A stretch of DNA of 64,000 nt from Bog-473 sp963711065 (GTDB taxonomy: Bacteria; Actinomycetota; Acidimicrobiia; Acidimicrobiales; RAAP-2). The notes below the pieces were generated by a model. That model had not been told where the DNA came from. It worked only from the letters and a program-made list of their open reading frames with translations, and searched no databases. The stretch spans positions 496,001-560,000 of the forward strand of contig CAVQCO010000002.1 of the NCBI GenBank assembly GCA_963711065.1. The letters are read 5' to 3'. The translations under genes and the position numbers were made by a program. Of the stretch, positions 34,796 to 44,653 are shown in pieces. Within the stretch, counting starts at the first letter, position 1, and each line of letters begins with the position of its first letter.

Positions 34796-36488
34796 GTGGG
34801 CGATGATGTCGCGGTGCGACGGCCGCTCGTGCTCTCCTCGCTCCACGGATACCGGCGCTCCTGGGCCGGTGCGGACCTCGCGGCCGGCCTCACGCTCCTC
34901 GTCATCGCCGTGCCCGAGCAGCTGGCGACCTCTCGCCTGGCCGGCATGCCGCCCATCACGGGCTTCTATGCCTTCATCGCGGGGAGCGTGCTCTTCGCCC
35001 TCCTGGGCTCCAACCCGCAGATGTCGGTGGGGGCGGACTCCACCATTGCGCCGCTGTTCGCCGCGGGGGTGGCGACGCTGGCGCTGACCGGGTCGCCGCG
35101 CTACGTCGACCTGGTCGGGATCCTGGCGGTGATGGTCGGGCTCATCGTGCTGCTGGTCGGCGTCCTGCGCCTGGGGTGGATCGCGGAATTCCTCTCGATC
35201 CCCATCGTCACCGGGTTTCTCTCCGGCGTGGCCGTCATCATCATCGCCCATCAGCTGCCCGAATTCTTCGGCCTGCCCGCCCCGAGCGGCAGCAACCAGC
35301 ACGATGTGGCCTATGTGGTCACGCACCTCGACCAGGTCAACGGCTGGTCGCTCGCCCTCGGCACCGGGGTGCTGGCCGTCATGCTGGTCAGCCAGCGCGT
35401 CAATCGGCGCATCCCGGCCGCGCTCATCGGCCTCGTCGTTTCCACGGCACTCGTCGGCCTCCTCGACCTCCAGGCCCACGGCGTGGCCGTCCTGGGTCCG
35501 GTCGAGGCCGTGGCGCCACACGTCGGCCTGACGGGCCTGTCGTGGTCGTCGCTGCGGAGTCTGGCGCCGCTGGCCGCCGTGGTCGCGCTCGTGGTGGTGA
35601 CCCAGACCGCCGCCACGACGCGTGTGTTCTCGGAGCGGGGCGGCTACGACGTCGACGCGGGGCGCGACTTCGTCGGCGTGGGCGCCGGCAGCGTCGTGGC
35701 GGGTTTCGTGGGCGCGTTCCCGGTGAACGCCAGCCCGCCGCGCACCGGGGCCGTCGCCGCGGCGGGGGGCCGGACCCAGGCGGCCGCCCTCGGCGCTGCC
35801 GCCGTCGTCCTCGTCCTCATCCCCTTCGCGGGCCTCCTGAAGGACGTGCCCCTGGCCACGTTGGCCGCCATCCTGATCTTCGTCGCGTTGCGGCTGTTCA
35901 ACGGGCGCGAGCTGGTCGCCATCGCCCGCTTCAACCGCTTCGAGTTCGTGCTGGCGGCGGTGACCCTCGTCACCGTGGTGCTCGTCGGCGTGGAGCAGGG
36001 CATCGCGGTCGCCCTGGGCCTGGCCATCCTCGACCGCATCCGCCTGAGCGCCCGCCCGGAACTGCACGTGCTGGGGCGCATCCCCGGCTCGACCAGCTGG
36101 CAGCGGAAAGAGCTCGACCCGACCGCCGAGCCGGTGCCCGGCGTGCTGGTCGCGCTCTTCGCCACGCCGATCTGGTACGCCAACGCCATACGCTTCCGCG
36201 ACGAGGCCCTGCACGCGCTCCGGCATGCAGGCGGACCCGTGCGGGTGTTCGTGCTGGACACCGTCGGCGAGTCGGACATCGATTTCACGGGGACGCAGGC
36301 GCTGCGCCAGGTCGTCGATCGGTGCGAGCGCGACGGGGTCGCCTTCGGGATCGCGGCGGGCCGGGGTGCACCTGCACGAGAGCTTGCGCCGTGCCGGCCT
36401 GGCGGCGCGCATCGGCGAGGACCACTTCTTCTCGACCGTCGACGAGGCGGTCAACGCGTTGGCCGGAGGGCCACCCGCCGTGGCCTGA
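34796..36488 (+). CDS. SulP-family anion transporter with STAS domain, apparent frameshift
   Basis: About 560 residues. The membrane part (to about residue 430) has SulP marks: ADLAAGLTLLVIAVPEQLA, PPITGFYAFIAGSVLFALLG, G-F-P-V-N-A-S-P-P-R-T. A STAS domain follows (V-R-V-F-V-L-D-T-V-G-E-S-D-I-D-F-T). As written the frame leaves STAS at G-I-A-A-G-R and runs into Arg-rich sequence. Removing one G from GGGG at 36363-36366 restores V-H-L-H-E-S-L-R-R-A-G-L-A-A-R-I-G and E-D-H-F-F-S-T-V-D-E-A-V, the usual STAS ending, with a stop at 36486-36488. Transports sulfate, bicarbonate or a dicarboxylate. Start may be GTG 34796 or 34814. Confidence 0.85.
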
Positions 36489-36513
36489 ACGGGCGGCGGA
36501 GCCCGCTCAGGCC
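36482..36513. terminator. Hairpin terminator between convergent genes
   Basis: GGCCTGAACGGGC (36482-36494) pairs with GCCCGCTCAGGCC (36501-36513), 13 bp with one mismatch and a 6-nt loop. It spans the stop codons of the SulP and EEP-family genes, so it can serve both. Confidence 0.6.
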
Positions 36514-37334
36514 TGGTCGCCGACCACGAGCTCGACCCGAATGGGCCGGTGGTCCGAGCCGGCATGGGGGAGCACCACGCCGGCGACGGGGCGCAGCGCG
36601 CCGCGCACGAGGATGTGGTCGATCTGGCTGTGGGGCCGCCAGGTCGGCCAGGTGGGCCCGACGACCGTGCGGCGCCAGCCCGGCATGAACACGTGGTGCA
36701 CCAGCGGGCCCCAGGCGTTCATGTCCCCCGCCAGCACCGCGTCGGGCCGGGCCGCCGCGTGCAGCTGGCGGCGCAGCTCGGACCAGTTGCGGTGCGAGCC
36801 GAAGAGGAGGTGGGACATGTGGGTGCCGGCGACCGAGATGGGCGTCCCGTCCACCGTGAGGTCGACCACCAGCGCGGCGCGGCGGAGCCGGTCGGCCCGC
36901 AGCGCGCTCATGTGCACCCGCCGCGTCGCCTCCATCGGGAGGTGGGGCCGCACCAGCACGCCGATCCCGACGGTCCCCGGTTCGGCCTCCTGCCAGCGCG
37001 GCATCGAACGGACGCGTTGGGACACGGGCCGCACGCCGTCCATGTAGAGGGCCTTGTTGCCGTCGAGCCACACCGGCCGCGCCCTCCAGCTTTCCGGGGC
37101 GCCGGGCTGGGGACGGATGCGGCGCCCGTGCCCGAGGGTCTCGGTGACGACCTGCACGCCCAGGGCGCGGGCCGCCTCGCCGGCCTGCCCCCCGCCGGTG
37201 TCGCCCTCGCTCGTCCAGGCCTCCTCCAGGACGATCACGTCGGCGTCGAGAGCCGCGATGGCGCCGACGAAGTCGTAGGGCCTGCCCCACCCGTCCATCC
37301 CGCAGTGCATGTTGTAGTTGGCGATGCTGAGCAC
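36507..37334 (-). CDS. Endonuclease/exonuclease/phosphatase (EEP) family protein
   Basis: 275 residues. N-terminal A-N-Y-N-M-H-C-G (Asn ligand), V-I-V-L-E-E-A-W (Glu ligand), AGDMNAWGP and the C-terminal AGSDHRPIRVEL (catalytic Asp-His) define the fold. No signal peptide. GTG 37334 is the likely start. A TATGGT box lies 11 nt upstream. Could be a nuclease or a lipid/sugar phosphodiesterase; the sequence does not decide. Confidence 0.85.
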   Translation of the reverse strand: MLSIANYNMHCGMDGWGRPYDFVGAIAALDADVIVLEEAWTSEGDTGGGQAGEAARALGVQVVTETLGHGRRIRPQPGAPESWRARPVWLDGNKALYMDGVRPVSQRVRSMPRWQEAEPGTVGIGVLVRPHLPMEATRRVHMSALRADRLRRAALVVDLTVDGTPISVAGTHMSHLLFGSHRNWSELRRQLHAAARPDAVLAGDMNAWGPLVHHVFMPGWRRTVVGPTWPTWRPHSQIDHILVRGALRPVAGVVLPHAGSDHRPIRVELVVGDQA

Positions 37335-37372
37335 GTTCCGCCCAGACCATAGGCGCCCGTCATCCTGGTTGG

Positions 37373-37385
37373 TACGATCGTTGCG
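37373..37385 (+). promoter_or_regulatory. -10 box of leaderless six-gene operon
   Basis: TACGAT (37373-37378), 7 nt, then GTG 37386. Divergent from the EEP gene's TATGGT box (37351-37346). Confidence 0.55.
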
Positions 37386-38564
<1,179 letters not shown>

Positions 38565-38583
38565 AGAAGCTGCCGACGGCACC

Positions 38584-39378
38584 GTGAGCATCCCGATCAC
38601 CTGGGTCGACGCCTTCAGCGAGGTCGCTTTCGGCGGGAACCCGGCCGCGGTCTGCCTGCTCTCGGGGCCGCTCGACGACGAGCGGATGCAGTCGATCGCG
38701 TTCGAGCTCGGCATCGCCGAGACGGCCTACCTCACGCCCACCGACGACCCGGTGACCTTCGGCTTGCGCTGGTTCTCGCCCGCCACCGAGATCGACCTGT
38801 GCGGCCACGCCACCCTGGCCTCGGCCCATGCGCTGCGGGAGGGCGGGGTCGTCGACGGCACGGCGCCGCTCACCTTCCACACCCGCAGCGGCCCGCTCCG
38901 GGCCTCCTTCGTCGGGGACCGCATCGCGTTGGACTTCCCGGCCGATCCCGTCACGCCGGCCCCGCTGCCCGGCTCCGTGGCGTCGCAGTGGCCGGGCGTC
39001 GTCGCCAGCGGGCAGACCTCCTTCTTCACCTTCGTCGTCCTCTCCGACGCCGGGGCCGTGCGCGGCTACGACCCGGACCTGGCCGCCATCGCGGCCACCG
39101 GGGCCAAGGCGCTCCTGCTCACGGCGCCGGCCGACCCGGGGTCGGGAGCCGACTACGTGCTGCGGGTCTTCGGGCCCAACGTCGGGATCGACGAGGACCC
39201 GGCCACCGGGTCGGCCCACTGCTCGGTCGGCCCGTACTGGGCCGCCGAACTGGGCCGCGCCACCCTCGTGGCCCGGCAGCTGTCGCAGCGCGGCGCCGAG
39301 TTCCACGTGCGCCCCGACGGGGACCGGGTCCACATCGCGGGGCACGCCACCACGGTCCTGACGGGCAACCTGTGCTAG
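38584..39378 (+). CDS. PhzF-family isomerase
   Basis: 264 residues, diaminopimelate-epimerase fold. VDAFSEVAFGGNPAAV at the start, the catalytic glutamate in LGIAETAYL, E-I-D-L-C-G-H-A-T-L-A, and D-E-D-P-A-T-G-S-A-H-C. Most members outside phenazine clusters have unknown substrates, and no other phz gene is here. GTG start 19 bp after the aminotransferase stop. A mini-frame (MKKLPTAP, 38561-38587) bridges the two stops and starts and may couple translation. Confidence 0.9.
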   Translation: MSIPITWVDAFSEVAFGGNPAAVCLLSGPLDDERMQSIAFELGIAETAYLTPTDDPVTFGLRWFSPATEIDLCGHATLASAHALREGGVVDGTAPLTFHTRSGPLRASFVGDRIALDFPADPVTPAPLPGSVASQWPGVVASGQTSFFTFVVLSDAGAVRGYDPDLAAIAATGAKALLLTAPADPGSGADYVLRVFGPNVGIDEDPATGSAHCSVGPYWAAELGRATLVARQLSQRGAEFHVRPDGDRVHIAGHATTVLTGNLC

Positions 39379-39389
39379 GGATTCGCGTG

Positions 39390-39944
39390 ATGGGGAGTCC
39401 CCCGATGGGCGCCTCCACGGAGGACCTGCGCACCCTCGTCGAGGGCCACGAGCCCACCTCGCCGCGCGAGACCGCGGCCCGCGAGCGCTTCCTGTCCGAG
39501 CTGGCTCGCCTCACGGACCCCTGCGACGAGCACGCGGGGCCCATCCACGTCACGGCGTCGGGCATCGTCGTCGGGCGCCGCGGCACCGTGCTGCACCTGC
39601 ACAAGCGCCTGGGCATCTGGATGCAGCCCGGTGGCCACATCGACCCGGGCGAGACCCCGCCGGCCGCGGCCAGGCGCGAAGCCACCGAGGAGCTGGGTCT
39701 CGCGGTCGGGCACCCCACCCCGGGCCCGCGCCTGATCCACGTGGACGTCCACGACGCGGCGCTCGGCCACACGCACCTCGACCTGCGCTACCTGCTGCTC
39801 GGGGCGGACGACGACCCGCACCCGCCGCCGGGCGAGAGCCCCGACGCCCGCTGGTGCGGGTGGGACGAGGCCATGGGCATGGCCGACGCCGCGCTGGTGG
39901 ACGCGCTGCCCGTCGCCCGTGCGGCCTACGAGAGCCTGCCGTGA
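39390..39944 (+). CDS. NUDIX hydrolase
   Basis: 184 residues. The Nudix box G-x5-E-x7-R-E-A-T-E-E-L-G is complete, beginning at G-H-I-D-P-G-E near residue 90. It hydrolyses a nucleoside diphosphate linked to another moiety; the substrate is not evident. Start ATG 39390, or ATG 39405, which has GGGGAG 6-7 nt upstream. Overlaps the next gene by 4 bp. Confidence 0.9.
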   Translation: MGSPPMGASTEDLRTLVEGHEPTSPRETAARERFLSELARLTDPCDEHAGPIHVTASGIVVGRRGTVLHLHKRLGIWMQPGGHIDPGETPPAAARREATEELGLAVGHPTPGPRLIHVDVHDAALGHTHLDLRYLLLGADDDPHPPPGESPDARWCGWDEAMGMADAALVDALPVARAAYESLP

Positions 39945-40660
39945 CCGACACGCTCGCCCACCTGCTGGCCGTCCAGGACCTCGACACGTCGATCACCCAG
40001 CTGCAGCACCGGCGCGACGCGCTCGCCGAGGCGTCGGGCCTCGCCGCCGTGGAGGAGGAGCTGGCCGGGCTCCGGGCCGAGAGGGCGGAGATCGCGGCCC
40101 GCGGCGCCGCGCTGGCCGCCACCCAGAAGGAGCTCGAGGAGCAGATCGGGGGCATCAGCGAGCGGCGCAACGCCATTGAGCAGCGCCTGTACGCGGCCAC
40201 CAGCTCTTCGGGACGCGACCTGCAGGCCATGAGCGACGAGGTGCGCCATCTCACCGAGCGCCGGGCCGATCTGGAGGAGCTGGAGCTGGTGGCGATGCTC
40301 GACCAGGACCGCGTCGACGCCGAGCTGCGGGTGCTCCAGGAGCGCACCGCGCCGCTGGAGGCGCGGGCCGAAGAGCTGCGGGCGCAGGTGGTGGGCGACG
40401 CGCTCGAAATCGACGGCGCGCTGGCGACGGCCGTCGGGTCGCGGGCCGCCGAGGCGGCATCGCTGCCCACCGCGCTGGCCGACCGCTACGAGACGCTGCG
40501 GAAGCGCCTCAAGGGCACCGGCGCGGCCCGTCTCATCAAGAACCGCTGTGACGGCTGCCACCTCGAGCTCTCCTCGGTCGAGGTCGAGAAGATCCGCGCC
40601 CTGCCGCCCGGCGAGGTCGCCACCTGCGAGCAGTGCGGGCGCATCCTGGTCCCGGTCTGA
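39941..40660 (+). CDS. Coiled-coil C4-type zinc-ribbon protein (zf-RING_7)
   Basis: 239 residues. A long antiparallel coiled coil (about residues 10-175, many A/E/L/R heptads) leads to a C-terminal ribbon, N-R-C-D-G-C-H then A-T-C-E-Q-C-G-R-I-L. This is the layout of the Rv2229c/CT398-type family, often found beside Nif3 and histidine-phosphatase genes, as the latter is here. Thought to act as an RNA- or protein-interaction factor. GTG start coupled to the NUDIX stop. Confidence 0.88.
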   Translation: MTDTLAHLLAVQDLDTSITQLQHRRDALAEASGLAAVEEELAGLRAERAEIAARGAALAATQKELEEQIGGISERRNAIEQRLYAATSSSGRDLQAMSDEVRHLTERRADLEELELVAMLDQDRVDAELRVLQERTAPLEARAEELRAQVVGDALEIDGALATAVGSRAAEAASLPTALADRYETLRKRLKGTGAARLIKNRCDGCHLELSSVEVEKIRALPPGEVATCEQCGRILVPV

Positions 40661-40679
40661 CCCGCCGCGTGCCGCTCCG

Positions 40680-41306
40680 ATGTTGATCCTGGTGCGCCAC
40701 GGCGAGTCCGTGGCCAACGCGCAGGGGCTGCTGCTCGGACGGACCGACGCCGAGCTGACCGAGTGGGGCCGGGCGCAAGCCGCCGCGGCCCGCTCGCTCC
40801 TGACCGCGCCCGTCGCCGAGGTGCGCACGAGCCCGCTCCTCCGGGCGCGCGACACGGCAGACCTGCTCGGCCTCGGGCTCCCGGTCACCGTGGACGAGCG
40901 CTGGGTCGAGGTCGACTACGGCGAGTTCGAGTGCCAGCCCCTGGGTGGGATCCCCGCCGCGGTGTGGCGGAAGTGGCAGGGCGACCGCGACTTCCGCCCC
41001 GAAGGCGGAGAGACGCTGGCCGAGGTGGACGCTCGGATCGGGGCCGCCTGCGCGGAGCTGTTCGCGGCAGACGGCGCCGGCGCCCGCCGACCCGACGGCG
41101 ACGTGGTCGTGGTGAGCCACGTGACGCCGATCAAGGCGGCGGTGGCCTGGGCCCTCGGGGCCGTCGACCTGTACTGGCGCCTCCACCTGCGGACGGCGTC
41201 GGTGACGCGCATCGGCTGGAACCGCGACGCCCCCATCCTGCACGGCTTCAACGAGGTGGCGTTGGCGTCCGGGAGCGGCGGGACGCCACAATCACCCGGT
41301 GCCTGA
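40680..41306 (+). CDS. Histidine phosphatase family protein (CobC/GpmB-like)
   Basis: 208 residues. The catalytic L-V-R-H-G-E-S is at the N-terminus, R-T-S-P-L-L-R-A-R-D-T-A provides phosphate-binding arginines, E-V-D-Y-G-E-F-E supplies the acid, and V-V-V-S-H-V-T-P holds the second histidine. ATG 19 bp after the zinc-ribbon gene. Substrate not determinable. Confidence 0.9.
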   Translation: MLILVRHGESVANAQGLLLGRTDAELTEWGRAQAAAARSLLTAPVAEVRTSPLLRARDTADLLGLGLPVTVDERWVEVDYGEFECQPLGGIPAAVWRKWQGDRDFRPEGGETLAEVDARIGAACAELFAADGAGARRPDGDVVVVSHVTPIKAAVAWALGAVDLYWRLHLRTASVTRIGWNRDAPILHGFNEVALASGSGGTPQSPGA

Positions 41307-41952
41307 GCCCACGCCGACGCTCGCCGCGCTCCGCCCGGACCCCGGGTCCGGAGAGGACCCGGTCCACCGGCGCACCATCGCCATGGAGGTGTTCACCCGC
41401 GGCGAGTACTTCGCGGTGGTGGGGACCCTGCACGACGAGCGCCCCTGGGCCGGCGGCTCCCTCGGGCCCCGCGACCTGCATTTCATGGAGCTGGGCATCG
41501 TGGTCCGCCGCGCCGACCTCGCCATCGTCGACGCGGCGGCCGACATGCGGACCTATCCGCATGCGGAGTGCACCGACATCGAGGGGAGCTTCCGCGACCT
41601 GATCGGCCTCTCCGTGGCGCGGGGCTACACCAGTGCCGTCCAGGAGCGCTTCGGCCGCCAGCGCGGCTGCAGCCATCTCGAGTTCCTCGCCCGCGCCATC
41701 GGGCCCGTGGTGGTGCAGGGCGTCACCTCCTCGGCGGCCTGGCAGGCCGAGAAGGGGGACGGCACGCACCCGATGGGCGAGCGCGACTTCACCTTCCTGG
41801 CCGACACCTGCCACATCTGGACCGAGGACGGTCCCGGGCCACAGAAGATCGCCACGGGGTGGCGGCCCGGCCGGTTCGAGTACCCGGCGCCGAGCGCGGT
41901 CGAGATCCGGCGGCGGCTCGCCGAGGAGCCGGAGGCCGGGCCGCCGAGCTGA
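41299..41952 (+). CDS. DUF2889 family protein
   Basis: 217 residues, cytosolic. R-R-T-I-A-M-E-V-F near the start, V-V-G-T-L-H-D-E-R-P-W, and A-D-M-R-T-Y-P-H-A-E-C with later G-C-S-H-L match DUF2889. Function unknown. GTG 41299 overlaps the phosphatase gene by 8 bp; a CACAAT box 6 nt upstream could also give a leaderless message. Last gene of the operon. Confidence 0.8.
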   Translation: MPEPTPTLAALRPDPGSGEDPVHRRTIAMEVFTRGEYFAVVGTLHDERPWAGGSLGPRDLHFMELGIVVRRADLAIVDAAADMRTYPHAECTDIEGSFRDLIGLSVARGYTSAVQERFGRQRGCSHLEFLARAIGPVVVQGVTSSAAWQAEKGDGTHPMGERDFTFLADTCHIWTEDGPGPQKIATGWRPGRFEYPAPSAVEIRRRLAEEPEAGPPS

Positions 41953-41962
41953 CCGTGGCCGC

Positions 41963-42737
41963 TCAGGCGCCTCGCCCCGGGGCAGGGGTGGCGACGGCGG
42001 CGCGCCTCCGCCCGGCGGCCGTCGGCGCCGGGCAGTGCGCCGCCAGCATGCGGGCGACGACCCGCTTGGCCGGGCGCACGCCGAGACCCGACGTCGCGGC
42101 GCAGCCGCTCCCAGGCCTCCCACGACGAGGCGGTGTCGAGGGCGGCCACGGACTCGTGCCGGTCGGTCGGCGCCAGCGCGTCCAGCTCGGGCCCGAAGGT
42201 CGCCTTGAGGTGCTCGAGCAGCAGGCCGTCGGCCGCCGCCAGGGCGTCGCGCACACCGGGTGAGGTCGCGGTCCGGCGCACCAGGGCCCGACGGACCGGC
42301 GCGATCTCCTCGTAGAGCGCGGCGCGCTGGCTCACGAACCGCTCGATCCACCGGTCGGTGCCGAGGCGGGGAGGCCGCGGCGGCAGCTCCGACCACAACC
42401 GGCGCAGCTGCAGCGCGGCGACGAAGTAGTACAGGTCGTCCATGTCGGAGAAGTGGTGGAACACGAGGCGGAGCGAGACACCGGCCCGCTGCGCCACCGC
42501 CCGCGCCGTGGGGTCCGGGTCGCCGGCGCGCAGCAGGTCCATCAGGGCCTCGGCGACGTTGCGGCGGGTGCGCTGTCCCCGGGCGCGCCGACCGTCGGCG
42601 GCCGGCTCGTCGCTGGGCCCCGCGACGTCGGGGTCCAGCGAATCGTGTCGTAGGCCGAGGACACCGGTCGGAGCGAGGCCCAAGCGGGCGTCCGTCTCAC
42701 CCGCTCCACCGGCCGTCTCCGAGGAGTCGCGGGTCAC
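41963..42737 (-). CDS. TetR-family regulator with apparent frameshift
   Basis: About 257 residues. An unusual N-terminal extension of about 50 residues precedes the helix-turn-helix (G-Q-R-T-R-R-N-V-A-E-A-L-M-D, then VAQRAGVSLRLVFHHFSDMDDLY). The ligand domain runs to E-A-W-E-R-L-R-R-D-V-G, where the frame becomes unnatural. Removing one base from the CCC at 42087-42089 restores L-G-V-R-P-A-K-R-V-V-A-R-M-L, the normal last helix, ending at 41963. GTG 42737 has GGAAGGAA 7-8 nt upstream. Divergent from the beta-helix gene, which it may control. Confidence 0.78.
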
Positions 42738-42959
42738 TGGCAATTCCTTCCTTCTCAATGAGGGAATCGAAGGACCCGCTGATACTTGCGTCGGTCGCCG
42801 CCGCGGCGGCCCGCAAGGGGCCGATCGTGCCTGTCGGAGGACCGCTTCCCCAACGCAGGCACAACGCCGGCCCGTCGCGCCACGGATCGGAGGACTAGGT
42901 TCACCCCCGGGGGTCGAACCGGCGTTGGCCTCCGGGCGATCCACCCACGGGGAGGGACC

Positions 42960-44651
42960 ATGGCACGAGCGGCACAAGGCGCGCGGCGTGCGGCGCTGTT
43001 CGGCGCCGCCCTCCTGGCCGGGTCGGTGCTGGCCTCGTGCTCGTCGGGGGGCGGTTCGCCGGCCGTGCTTCTGGTCGGCACGTTCCACGGCCAGGCCGGG
43101 CAGTACCGCTCCATCCAGGCGGCCGTGAACGCCGCGCAGCAGGGCGACTACATCCTGATCGCGCCCGGCGACTACCACGAGACGGACGACGCCCACGTGA
43201 CCTCGGCCAGCGTGCTCAGCACGGGCGACCACGGCGGCGTCGTCGTGCACACCCCAGACCTCCACATCCGCGGCATGAACCGCGACACGGTCGTCGTCGA
43301 CGGGACGAAGGCCGGCGCGCCCACGGCGTGCAGCTCCGATCCGCAGTACCAGAACTTCGGCCCCGTCGTCGACGGCAAGGCCCAGGGCCGCAACGGGATC
43401 GTCGTGTGGAAGGCGAACGGCGTGAGCATCGAGAACCTGACCGCGTGCAACTTCCTCGGCGGCGCGGGCGACTCGGGGAACCAGGTCTGGTGGAACGGCG
43501 GCGACGGCTCGGGGAAGGTCGGCCTGAAGGGCTACGTCGGCAACTACCTGACCGGCACGTCCTCCTTCTTCAGCAACGAGACGTCGGCGGCGCAGTACGG
43601 GATCTTCTCGTCCAACGCGCAGGGACCCGCCAGCTGGAACCAGATCTACGGCTCCAACATGAACGACTCGGGCATGTACGTCGGCGCCTGTCTCCAGGTC
43701 TGCGACGTCACGATCGACCACGCCTGGATGGAGAACAACGCCCTCGGGTACTCGGGCACCAACTCGGGTGGCGCCATCGTGATCGAGAACTCGCAGTTCG
43801 ACGACAACCAGGACGGCATCGACACCGACACGCAGATCGCCGGCGACCCGCCGCCGCCCCAGAACGGCGCCTGTCCAGACGGGGGAACCAGTGCCATCAC
43901 GCACACGCACTCGTGCTGGGTCTTCATCCACAACAACGTGCACGACAACAACAACGGCGACACGCCCGAGGCGGGCGACGCCGCCGCCGGCCCCATCGGG
44001 ACGGGCATGACGCTCTCGGGTGGGCGCAACGACACCGTGATGGACAACACGTTCTCGAACAACGGTGCCTGGGGCATCTTGTTCGTCCCCTACCCCGACA
44101 GCGGGACACCGTCGCTCAACCAGAAGTGTGCCAATTACGGCGGGTTCCAGATCACCGGGCTCGGCTGTGTCTTCGAGCCCGAAGGCGACGCGCTGAAAGG
44201 GAACACGTTCGTCAACGACGGCTACTTGAAGAATCCGTCCAATGCGGACTTCGGGCAGATCCTGCTGCACTCGGGCCTCCCGTCCAACTGCTACGCCGAC
44301 AACACGGCGCCCCTCGGCAGCGCCCCGCCCAACCTGGAGCAGTTGCAGCCCACCTGCGGCGTGACGACCACGACGACGAACTCCGACAGCACGCTGCTGG
44401 CCCAGGTCGAGTGTGACTCCCGCCTCGCCCCCTGCCCCGCGGGCGCGAACTACCCGGCCCAGACCGGCGTGCGCCTGGCGCCGCTGCCGGCGGGCTTGCC
44501 CACCATGGCGGACCCCTGTGCCGGCGTGCCCTCGAACGCCTGGTGCTCCAGCGCCTCCGCGCTCGGCCCGCCGGGGCCCGCCCACAACCGGGGCGCTTCC
44601 CTGCACGCTACGACGGCGGTGGCGGCCGCCTACCAGCGCTCGGGCGGCTGA
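42960..44651 (+). CDS. Right-handed beta-helix lipoprotein
   Basis: 563 residues. A lipobox signal peptide (A-L-L-A-G-S-V-L-A-S-C-S-S-G-G) is followed by a parallel beta-helix: Y-R-S-I-Q-A-A-V-N-A-A near residue 55, the pectate-lyase-like entry, then many short turns such as I-V-I-E-N-S-Q-F-D-D-N and D-T-V-M-D-N-T-F-S-N-N. The fold occurs in polysaccharide lyases and surface sugar-binding proteins, but no catalytic set is recognisable. ATG 42960 has GGGGAGGG just upstream. Cysteine pairs near the C-terminus suggest disulfides. Confidence 0.82.
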   Translation: MARAAQGARRAALFGAALLAGSVLASCSSGGGSPAVLLVGTFHGQAGQYRSIQAAVNAAQQGDYILIAPGDYHETDDAHVTSASVLSTGDHGGVVVHTPDLHIRGMNRDTVVVDGTKAGAPTACSSDPQYQNFGPVVDGKAQGRNGIVVWKANGVSIENLTACNFLGGAGDSGNQVWWNGGDGSGKVGLKGYVGNYLTGTSSFFSNETSAAQYGIFSSNAQGPASWNQIYGSNMNDSGMYVGACLQVCDVTIDHAWMENNALGYSGTNSGGAIVIENSQFDDNQDGIDTDTQIAGDPPPPQNGACPDGGTSAITHTHSCWVFIHNNVHDNNNGDTPEAGDAAAGPIGTGMTLSGGRNDTVMDNTFSNNGAWGILFVPYPDSGTPSLNQKCANYGGFQITGLGCVFEPEGDALKGNTFVNDGYLKNPSNADFGQILLHSGLPSNCYADNTAPLGSAPPNLEQLQPTCGVTTTTTNSDSTLLAQVECDSRLAPCPAGANYPAQTGVRLAPLPAGLPTMADPCAGVPSNAWCSSASALGPPGPAHNRGASLHATTAVAAAYQRSGG

Positions 44652-44653
44652 GC

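Noticed and set aside
39396..39407. GGGGAGTCCCC palindrome as an operator
   Set aside because: It overlaps the probable ribosome site and start of the NUDIX gene inside a tight operon, with no regulator nearby.
42905..42925. GTTCGA-like T-arm suggesting a tRNA
   Set aside because: Flanking bases do not form a T-stem, anticodon arm or acceptor stem.
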